This document shows positions 54,186 to 64,000 of a stretch of 64,000 nt of DNA, one piece after another. Positions within the stretch are counted from its first letter, which is position 1; each line of letters begins with the position of its first letter. Location of the stretch: the NCBI RefSeq assembly GCF_000483165.1, contig NZ_AXXW01000007.1, positions 1 to 64,000 on the forward strand, read 5' to 3'. The translations under genes and the position numbers were made by a program. The DNA comes from Tullyiplasma multilocale ATCC 49900 (GTDB lineage Bacteria > Bacillota_I > Bacilli_A > Mycoplasmatales > Mycoplasmataceae). The notes under the pieces were generated by a model. It was not told where the DNA came from. It was given only the letters and a program-made list of their open reading frames with translations, and ran no database searches.

Positions 54186-55112
54186 CTATTCAACTCCTCT
54201 CAACTCATTAATTCTATCAAGCATTTCTTGAGGTAATGGAGCAGTAAATGTCATTTCCTCTTTTGTGATTGGGTGATTAAATACTAATTTTGATGCATGT
54301 AAGAATTGACCAAAATCAGTAACTTTATCAGTTAGACGTCCATAAACTGGATCATTCATAACTGGGTGTTTAATGAAATTGAAATGTACTCTAATTTGGT
54401 GAGTTCTTCCAGTTTCAATTGAACATCTAATTAATGTTGAGTTATCAAATCTTTCGATAACCTCAAAGTTTGTTTTAGCGTTTTTTGAATTTTTGTGAGT
54501 AACCATCATTTTTTTACGGTCGTTATTGTGTCTTCCAATCGGAGCATCAATAATTCCCTTATTTTCTTTGATTTCTCCTCAAACAATAGCTTGATATTCT
54601 TTGTAAACTTCATGATGTGCAATCATTTCTGACATTACTCGGTGAGCCACATCGTTTTTAGCTACAATTAATAATCCTGTTGTTTGTTTATCAAGACGGT
54701 GAACAATCCCTGGACGTTCAACTCCACCAATTGATGATAAGTCATCAATAGCTTCCATTAAACCATTTACAAGAGTTCCAGAAGTGTTTCCAGCTCCTGG
54801 GTGAACTACGACATTATTTGGTTTGTTAATTACTAAGATATCTTTGTCTTCATAAATAATTTCAAAGTCTACTTTTTCAGCAACAATTTCAGTTGATTTA
54901 GGAGCTGGTATGTTAACAATAACTACATCACCTGGAAAGATATTAACTTTTTGTGATGGTGCTACTTCACCATTGATTTCAACATGCCCATCTTTAATTA
55001 GTTTTTGAATAAAAGCACGAGAATAATCGTGACCTTCTTTCAACCCTTCAGATAAGAACTTGTCTAATCTATCGCTTTTAGCAGTAGCTTTAATTTTTAT
55101 AGTTTTATTCAT
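54186..55112 (-). CDS. rluD: Ribosomal large-subunit pseudouridine synthase, RluD/RluA family
   Basis: The 308-residue protein has an N-terminal S4 domain (SDRLDKFLSEGLK ... SRAFIQKLIKDGHVEING) and the catalytic motif VERPGIVHRLDKQTTGLLIVAKN. The family modifies uridines in 23S rRNA. It sits directly downstream of lspA (1 bp gap), the common lspA-rluD pair of Firmicutes. Confidence 0.94.
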
Positions 55113-55113
55113 A

Positions 55114-55914
55114 CTACACCCCTTTTTCATTTCTTTGTGTTGCTATTTTGATTAATTTATAAAGTGGAATACCACCAATGATGGTAAATCCTCCACCGAT
55201 TGCAAATCCTAAGATTCACTCATCGATACCTTTTATACTCATTATTATAATTGAAGTTATCAATAAAGAAAAACTTATAACTGTAATAATTGCGAATATG
55301 ACTAACATTCTTACTAAATTAGCTTGAATACCTTTATTTCAGACCTTATGAAATCTTCTTTTGTAAAATTCATTTCATCCTTCAAGAATAGCTGCTAGTA
55401 TCAATAATCCGATTCCTATATTAACTCACATGTCAGCCAAGTTGAAGATATATCCATTAGATCCTCATAAAGCGAAGTCCCAGACAAACATATCAACAAC
55501 TGCCCCTTTTAATCCTTCTTGACTAGTTCCGATGATTGCTGGAGCTCATGCTCGAGCAATTAAGTTAGCTATTGAGCCGGCCATTAAGAAAGTTAGTGCA
55601 ATTAATCACTTCTTATCATTTATGAAGATAAATGCAATTGTGATTACCAAAGTGGCTAATGTGGCTAATGTAATTGTTAATCCAAGATTATCAGCATTAG
55701 CTCCACCAGCACTCCCTGGATTTAAAATATATTGTAATTTAACAATCCCAGGGATAAAGTCCAATTTTTGACCTTGTTCCATGTAAGAAACTGTTAAACC
55801 TTTTGAAATTCAATCTAGTGCGACCAACACAACAAAAATTGGTGTACAGACAATAAGTTTGTAACGTCAATTATAGTTATGATTTTTAAGTCATGTTGTT
55901 ATGTTTAATCACAT
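55114..55914 (-). CDS. lspA: Lipoprotein signal peptidase (SPase II), extended
   Basis: Catalytic Asp regions are visible: GAVVDMFVWDF and FNLADMWVNIGI (compare FN-x-AD-x-x-I), plus LNPGSAGG (compare NxGxA). The enzyme cleaves prolipoprotein signal peptides before the lipidated Cys, needed for the lipoproteins in this window. At 266 residues it is ~100 longer than usual: an N-terminal extension, plus two extra C-terminal membrane helices separated from the core by a basic loop (KRRFHKVW). Eight or more TGA-Trp. Confidence 0.93.
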
Positions 55915-55925
55915 AGAATGTCCTC

Positions 55926-58655
<2,730 letters not shown>

Positions 58656-58659
58656 TTTT

Positions 58660-58905
58660 CTATAATCTCCTTTTATAAAACAAAATCGCTCCTAATAAGG
58701 AGCGATTTAGCCGCGGTACCATCCTAATTAATAAACACTATTGTTTATCATCTCAAGGTTTTAACGGTGCCACCGCAGAATTCTACTCAATTGCTTTTTC
58801 TTTTCTGTTTAAAAATAGTGATAATCCTATTATTAGTTAACTGATTTGCACCAACCATCAGCTCTCTGAGTAACATCATAATAGAACATTGTCTATTTCG
58901 TTTAT
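58660..58905 (-). promoter_or_regulatory. T-box riboswitch (isoleucine) upstream of ileS
   Basis: The minus strand has the T-box sequence AGGATGGTACCGCG (58711-58724) and its partner GCGGTGGCACCG. A terminator follows (58683-58708: AAATCGCTCC and GGAGCGATTT). Stem I contains the AGAGAGCTGATGGTTGGTG element and a specifier region GGATTATCACTA with ATC, an isoleucine codon. Uncharged tRNA-Ile is expected to stabilise antitermination. Confidence 0.93.
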
Positions 58906-58956
58906 ATTCTTATTTATTATATATTCTTTTGATTATCTTTTAAATAAGTTTTTTGA

Positions 58957-59937
58957 TTATTTTTCTTCTGGAAGTTGATGTTTTTTAACAAACTTCAATG
59001 AGATTTTCTTATACTCTTCTTCGAACTCGATTAATGATTTTGTATGGTGGTATCCATCGTCAAAAATCTTAACCTCATTTTTAGTATCATTTTCAATATT
59101 ATTTTTAATATCACACATTCTGAAACTATCTAAATAATCAGTAACACGATCATATCTGTTGTGGAAGTATAACATCGGGATGTAAGTTTTCTTAGGTTCT
59201 ATTAGATTGATAAATCCAAGCCCTGTAAGGTCAACTCCATACTCTTCACGATAGATTGCCATCATATCGTTTAAAACCTCTTTAGCATACCCTTCAAACA
59301 TCTTAGGCGAGTTATTAGTAATCATTCTTTCTAATAACATCGGAACAGACATATATGCCGAATCAGCTATCCCTCAACGAATATTAGCTTTTTTAATTAA
59401 TTCTGTTTCAGTTAACATGAAGTGATTTAAAGTAAAACCACCCATACTTGTTCCAATTAATCCAATTTCAGAAACCTTATAGTTTTTAGTTAATCATTCA
59501 ACTGTTGCTATTAAATCTCATTTCTCACGTAATCCTCAAGATACAACATCAACTTCACTTCCACCATGATTTCTAAAATCAAAGGTAATAATGTTGTATC
59601 CTAATTGACGATAGTGTCATGTTAAGTACAATACATCAAATCTTGATGAATTAAATCCATGGATCCCAACAATTCATTTTGTTGAAGGTTTATCATTCAA
59701 TCAAATACTTGCAGCAATTTTAATGCCATCTTTTGAAGGATATAAAACATTTGCATTTGGCTGTTTGTATTCAGATATTCCTAGTTTCTTATTTGAATTT
59801 CTTGTAGTTGGTGATAAATCAAACATCTTAACAACGTTTAATCTTGCATTAGTTCCATCTTCTCTTTCGAAGATAGTTTTTGAAAAGTGTGAGTTTCACA
59901 TTGTAATCATTGCACGAGCTAAACTTGAATATGCCAT
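58957..59937 (-). CDS. Alpha/beta hydrolase, 326 aa
   Basis: The fold is shown by VGIHGFNSSRFD (oxyanion HG), LIGTSMGGFTL (GxSxG nucleophile elbow, about residue 165), and DDGYHHTKS near the C-terminus (catalytic His). The middle fits the YqkD/DUF-type bacterial hydrolases of mollicutes that act on lipid or ester substrates. There is no signal peptide, so it is cytoplasmic. Substrate unknown. Six TGA-Trp. Divergent from the PadR operon. Confidence 0.88.
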
Positions 59938-60000
59938 ATCTTCCCTCTTTTCATTTCTTTAATTATATCAAAATTTTAATAAATAAAAAAAATCAAAAAT

Positions 60001-60023
60001 ACTACTTGATATTGTATAGTAGT
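60001..60023. promoter_or_regulatory. Candidate PadR operator upstream of the PadR operon
   Basis: ACTACT and AGTAGT form a dyad over 23 bp (ACTACTTGAT ATTGTATAGTAGT), embedded in a TTGATA/TATAGC promoter-like region about 30 bp before ATG 60052. PadR proteins commonly bind such dyads and repress their own operon. Confidence 0.55.
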
Positions 60024-60051
60024 TGTTATAGCATAGTAGGGAGGTGAAAAT

Positions 60052-60714
60052 ATGGGTAAAGTAAATATTATAACTATGCCAAAGGCAAAACCATCTAAAC
60101 GAAAGGTAGTTGAACAAAATATGGACAATCGTGCAATTAGAAAAGTCAATAAATGATTAAAGCAATTAGATAAGGCTCTAATAAATCTTCCTATCGAAGA
60201 TCGTAAAGATATTATTGATACTTATTCTGAAAAGATTGGTATTGAAATGAGTGAAGGTAAAAGATGAGACTATGTTCTTGAAAATCTTGAACTAATCGAA
60301 ACAATTTCCAAAAATATCTACAATGAATTTGGAATTAATGAGAAAGTAAAACACACAAAAGAGCATGGAGTTATTTTTGGTAAAACAATTGGGAATATAT
60401 TCTTAATCCCTGTTCTGTTTTTTCAAATAATATCTATGTTAATATTTGCGGTAGTTGTTATTGCTGCAGTTGTAGCATTGATTCCTTCTATTGTACTTCT
60501 ATTTGTTAACTATAACTTTGATACAGCAATCGGAATGGCAGTTGCTATTGTAGGATTACTTCCAATTGTTGCAATTGGTTTTAGTTGACTAACAGTCAAG
60601 ACATCTAAATGATTTATTAGTTCATGAAACTTAATGATCTATTCAATAGTCAAAACAAACCAATTAAAGAAAATCCAATTAGAACTAAAAAGATTGCCAG
60701 AAAAGTTATTTTAA
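60052..60714 (+). CDS. HAAS-domain (DUF1700-like) membrane protein, 220 aa
   Basis: Residues about 28-105 match the HAAS/DUF1700 pattern (WLKQLDKALINLPIEDRKDI ... IDTYSEKIG), which normally partners PadR regulators. Two or three membrane helices follow (ISMLIFAVVVIAAVVALIP and beyond). GGGAGGTGAAA precedes ATG 60052. Its 3' end overlaps the next gene by 91 bp in another frame. TGA-Trp at six sites. Confidence 0.82.
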
Positions 60715-61151
60715 TAATATCTGCAATATTCTTGTTAATATTTAGTGGAGGAATGGTTGGCACATTTGTTGGTGAGAACTCTCTAGGACTTAACTTGGTT
60801 AACCAAACTTATGTAAGTGGTGTTGAATCAAAAGTAAAAATTACTGATGGATTCAGCAAAGACGATATTAGAAATAATCTTGAAGTCCAAAATATTTCTA
60901 CTTCTAAATTACTTGGTGGAATTAATGCCAGAGTAGTTATAATTAAAGATGAAGCATCAACTGATTCAGTTGGTCTAAAATACAACTTTAACTTTAAACA
61001 AAAATATGCGACTGGATTAAAAATTGAATTCTATAGACACAAAGGTGAAGATAATTCGATTATTAGAGCTACAATCAGTTGTGATAATGATAGTTTATGA
61101 CACTTATATTCAATGCAATTTGGACAAGATACAATTGAAGTACATATTTAA
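60624..61151 (+). CDS. Membrane protein of the PadR operon, DUF4097-like, 175 aa
   Basis: A short basic N-terminus, one membrane helix (VILIISAIFLLIFSGGMVGT) and an extracytoplasmic beta-rich domain resemble the adhesin-like DUF4097 often found with HAAS proteins. The ATG 60624 has no good ribosome binding site and lies 91 bp inside the previous gene; reinitiation or frameshifting would be needed. In relatives HAAS, helices and DUF4097 can be one protein, so this may be a split version. Confidence 0.7.
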
Positions 61152-61170
61152 TAAGAAAGGCTAGGTAATA

Positions 61171-61497
61171 ATGGATACACAACTTAAAAAAGGTGTTTTA
61201 GAATTAATCATTCTAAAACACTTAAACGAAAAAGATTGTTATGCTTATGAACTAACTAGGATTATTAATGATGTTATAGAAATTAACGAATCAACAGCTT
61301 ATGCCATTTTTAAAAAATTAATTAATAAAGGATTCTGCGATTACTATATGTCTGAATCAGTCGGACCTTACCCTTCTAGAAAATATTACAAAATAACAGA
61401 ATTGGGTAAACGAGAACTGAAAGATAATACAAAAATCTGAATCGAATTCCAAGCAAAGATAAACGATCTATTGAATATAAAAAACGAGAGCAATTAG
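61171..61497 (+). CDS. PadR-family transcriptional regulator, 108 aa
   Basis: The winged-helix pattern is MDTQLKKGVLELIILKHL ... YAYELTRIIN ... STAYAIFKKLINKGF and the wing GPYPSRKYYKITELGKREL (compare PxRKYYxLTxxG). It most likely represses its own operon through the dyad at 60001-60023. A TGA-Trp joins the last 19 residues. The ribosome binding site is AAAGG 16-20 bp upstream, or CTAGG. Confidence 0.92.
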
Positions 61498-61511
61498 CTC
61501 TCGTTTTTTTG
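61479..61511. terminator. Terminator after the PadR operon (also serves 61519-62532)
   Basis: AAAAACGAGAGC and GCTCTCGTTTTT arms with AATTA loop; contains the PadR stop codon. Confidence 0.9.
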
Positions 61512-61518
61512 GGTTAAA

Positions 61519-62532
61519 TTAACCTTTTCTTTTATTTAATTGTCTAATGATGTACATGTATAATGTTGAGAATCCAATCATGAATGCTGCAATAATAATC
61601 ACAACAACAAAGAATAAGATTGCTCCGTGGATTCCTCCACTTACATAATTTCCTAAATCATCATATTTACCCGCATGTAACGGATCCTTATGTCAAAGTT
61701 CAACAAAGAAGTAAGGGAAGTTAGTTGAAGCAATTTTATTACCCATCCCTTCTCTAATACCACCTCTGATGAATGTGTAAATAGCATATCCGATTAATCC
61801 GCAAAATTGCATTAATCATTGTTGGAATACTTTAGCTTTAGCTAATTCCTCGTTTTTGTGATCCATCATAAATACTGCATATGCAATGAATAATAATGGC
61901 ATAATTAAATGTAATCCAAATTGATTTACTCAGTATCAATTAGCTTCAATACCATTTCCAGCCATTAATCCTACTGGTAATAATACCAAGTTGTAAATTA
62001 ACATAGTGATTGTGATATAAGTAGCAGTTAAGATTGCCCCTTTTGAAGATAACAATCCTTTAACACCTTCACGTTGTGGTGCAAATGCTGCATAAGTTAA
62101 TCAAACAGCGATTAATACGTTACTTAAAGTTGTAAAGTAAGAGAAGTAAAATACTATGTATCCAAAAATGTTTACTGTAGTAAAGAATTCCATCACCATA
62201 ACATCTTTATCATTAACACTCTCAACTAATTGTTGACTGATGTTAACTCATGCTAACTTTTGAGAACTGATCCCATCTCCAATATATTGTGCCAAACCGT
62301 CTTTGATAGTTTGAATATCTGTTGTGTCACCCACTGTTTTCAAGTATGCGTCAACTTGGTTTCTTAATTCAAAGATGTCTACGATGTCAACAATTACGAT
62401 AGCTAAGATAAAACTTAACATACCAATTCCGATAATTAATTTATATCAAGTTCTGTAATCACTGAAATCAAATCTTTTAACAAACTTATTTAAGTTTACT
62501 TTGAATTTTGATTCTTGTAAATTTGTAGTCAT
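61519..62532 (-). CDS. Multispanning membrane protein, Pr6Pr-like, 337 aa
   Basis: About seven membrane helices. ANWYWVNQFGLHLIMPLLFI resembles the conserved His/Pro region of the Pr6Pr membrane-protein family known in mollicutes and actinobacteria. Pr6Pr function is unknown. AAAGGGGAA precedes ATG 62532. Internal TGA codons are Trp. Convergent with the PadR operon. Confidence 0.75.
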
Positions 62533-62589
62533 ATAAATTCCCCTTTTTAAAATTATAAATGTTTTTCTCTTCAATAAGGCCGTTTTGAG

Positions 62590-62614
62590 ATAAAAAAAAT
62601 AGCCAAAGACTATT
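62590..62614 (-). terminator. Terminator after sepF (short stem)
   Basis: AAAATAG and CTATTTT arms with a loop of CCAAAGA, containing the sepF stop codon region. Confidence 0.65.
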
Positions 62615-62990
62615 TTCTAATTATGAATTTAAACACTTGGTTTTCAAGCTTTTTGAATTCACCATTCATTGAGTAAACAACTCCACTTAAGAAATCTTTA
62701 ACTCTTCTTTTATCTTCTTCAGATAATTTGGCAAAATCTAATAAAATCACTTTATCTTCAAGCAATGCGTCAACAACGGGTTGAATAGCACTGTATGAAA
62801 CTGGTGCAAATAATTGTGTTCTCTTTTTAACATCTTGAGAAATTGTTTTTGCTTCGTCAAAGAACTCCTCATCAAAAGTTTGTAGTTCTTCGTCTGATTC
62901 TAATAATTGTTGGTTAAATTCTGATTTGTAATTCTCAACTGAGTTACCATCTTCAGTTTTACCAAAAATATTTTTAAATTTAAAACTCAT
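62610..62990 (-). CDS. sepF: Cell division protein SepF
   Basis: The 126-residue protein has an N-terminal amphipathic segment (MSFKFKNIFGK) for membrane binding and a C-terminal SepF domain (DKVILLDFAKLSEEDKRRVKDFLSGVVYSMNGEFKKLENQVF). SepF anchors FtsZ filaments to the membrane. It lies 8 bp downstream of ftsZ. Confidence 0.93.
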   Translation of the reverse strand: MSFKFKNIFGKTEDGNSVENYKSEFNQQLLESDEELQTFDEEFFDEAKTISQDVKKRTQLFAPVSYSAIQPVVDALLEDKVILLDFAKLSEEDKRRVKDFLSGVVYSMNGEFKKLENQVFKFIIRK

Positions 62991-62998
62991 AAGCTCTC

Positions 62999-64000
62999 CT
63001 ATTTTAAGAATGTTGGGAAGTCATCGTTATCAAAGATGTCTTCAGCAAGAATATCTTCTCTTTGAACATTTTTGTCTTGTGAAATATATTCTTCTTCTAC
63101 TTCTGATTTAACTTCTTTTTTCGAATTAATTTCAAATGGATCAGCTAAGTTTGTTGATCTATATGAAGGTTGTTGTCTTACTTCAACATGTTCTCTTTCC
63201 TCGAAACCTGTTGCAATAACAGTTACGATTAATTCATCTTCTGATTCTAATTGTTCATTAATAGCAATTCCGAATACGATGTTTAAATCATCATTATTTG
63301 CAGCTTGTTCAACAACATCAACTGCATCATAAGCGTCATTTAATGAGATATTTTTTCCACCTGTAATGTTAACAATAACATCTTTAGCTCCACTAATTGA
63401 AGCTTCTAATAATGATGAAGAGATGGCTTTATTTGCAGCGTTAACTGCTTTTTCTTCTCCAGAAGCAATTCCAATTCCAAATAGTGCATTTCCTTTTTTA
63501 AACATAACTGTTCTAACGTCAGCGAAGTCCAAGTTAATAACAGCAGGAACTGCAATTAAATCTGTAATTGTTTGAACCCCTTGTTTTAAAATAGCATCAG
63601 CTTCTTTGAAAGAATCTTGAATTGGCATTCCTCCAATGTATTCTAATAATTTGTCATTTGAAATAACAATAATTGAATCTACGTATTTTTTCAATTCTGT
63701 TAAACCTTCACCAGCAAAACGGTTACGGTGTTTTCCTTCGAAACGGAAAGGTTTAGTAACAATAGCTACTACTAAAGCTCCTGATTCTTGAGCGATTTTA
63801 GCAATCACTGGTGCAGCACCAGTTCCTGTTCCTCCACCCATTCCAGCAGCTACAAAGATTAAATCAGCTCCTGATAACGCTTCTCTTAATTGGTGTTCTG
63901 ATTCTAAAGCAGCTTGTTTTCCAACTTCGGGATTTGCTCCAGCTCCTAAACCTTTAGAAATTTGTTCTCCTAAAATGATTTTAGTAGGAACTTTTGAAGC
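62999..64000 (-). CDS. ftsZ: Cell division protein FtsZ (5' part outside window)
   Basis: The frame is open from the right edge; the tubulin signature GMGGGTGTGAAPVIAKIA is at 63790-63845. NRFAGEGLTELKKYVDSIIVI and NLDFADVRTVM (T7 loop) follow, and a short acidic linker ends in DDFPTFLK, the conserved C-terminal tail that binds SepF/FtsA. FtsZ forms the division ring by GTP-dependent polymerisation. Only about the last 333 residues are in the window. Confidence 0.97.
   Translation of the reverse strand, partial: ASKVPTKIILGEQISKGLGAGANPEVGKQAALESEHQLREALSGADLIFVAAGMGGGTGTGAAPVIAKIAQESGALVVAIVTKPFRFEGKHRNRFAGEGLTELKKYVDSIIVISNDKLLEYIGGMPIQDSFKEADAILKQGVQTITDLIAVPAVINLDFADVRTVMFKKGNALFGIGIASGEEKAVNAANKAISSSLLEASISGAKDVIVNITGGKNISLNDAYDAVDVVEQAANNDDLNIVFGIAINEQLESEDELIVTVIATGFEEREHVEVRQQPSYRSTNLADPFEINSKKEVKSEVEEEYISQDKNVQREDILAEDIFDNDDFPTFLK

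Overview
The window looks like a chromosome segment of a wall-less bacterium of the Entomoplasmatales (Mesoplasma/Entomoplasma/Spiroplasma type). The DNA is very AT-rich, and TGA must be read as tryptophan in almost every gene: polC, ileS, guaA, infB-adjacent genes and the transporters all read through in-frame TGA. Lipoproteins carry the AATAG..VVAC type lipobox seen in this group. Most genes are on the minus strand. Plus-strand exceptions are a kinase at 8.0 kb, a 33-residue cysteine-rich protein at 22.5 kb, a lipoprotein at 48.6 kb and a PadR operon at 60 kb.

Layout. 0-3 kb: the start of an unknown gene behind an unusual structured leader, a truncated transporter copy, and a GlpQ/MFS pair. 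3-8 kb: a compact housekeeping operon (rdgB, small ORF, trmL, HAD phosphatase, nadD-yqeK fusion, mtnN, unknown). 8-11.4 kb: an accessory patch with a choline-kinase-like protein, a Fic protein and a Doc-like protein, the last two each preceded by a copy of the same regulatory block. 11.5-21 kb: a surface-protein region with a decayed paralog, three secreted proteins with DUF285 repeats, and two GDSL hydrolases plus a membrane protein. 21-32.9 kb: the conserved translation cluster rimP-nusA-ylxR-ylxQ-infB-rbfA-truB-ribF-rpsO, interrupted by two membrane proteins and a 2.8-kb reverse-transcriptase island. 33-40 kb: small membrane proteins, a nitroreductase, and guaA-guaB behind a guanine-type riboswitch. 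40-47 kb: cdsA-rseP-polC. 47-50 kb: pepP, rpmG, a lipoprotein and a four-tRNA operon (Tyr, Gln, Lys, Leu). 50-59 kb: plsC-folA-acpS, comEB, a rhomboid-like membrane protein, rluD, lspA and ileS behind a T-box. 59-64 kb: a hydrolase, a PadR/HAAS-domain operon, a multispanning membrane protein, sepF and the 3' part of ftsZ.

The most interesting locus is 25.6-28.46 kb. A reverse transcriptase of about 878 residues (RT domain at the C-terminus behind about 560 unassigned residues) sits between two copies of a 22-bp sequence that is also the stop codon plus terminator of infB. It has its own promoter, a palindromic leader and a strong downstream hairpin, and its frame is broken at a short (TA)n tract. 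It resembles retron/DRT/Abi-class RTs in its motifs, but no standard accessory gene is present. Other notable points are a leader at the left edge whose loop can pair with the ribosome binding site, a catalytic-His-less Doc-like protein, a metallothionein-like mini-protein, a rhomboid-like protein lacking catalytic residues, and an IMP dehydrogenase without CBS domains.
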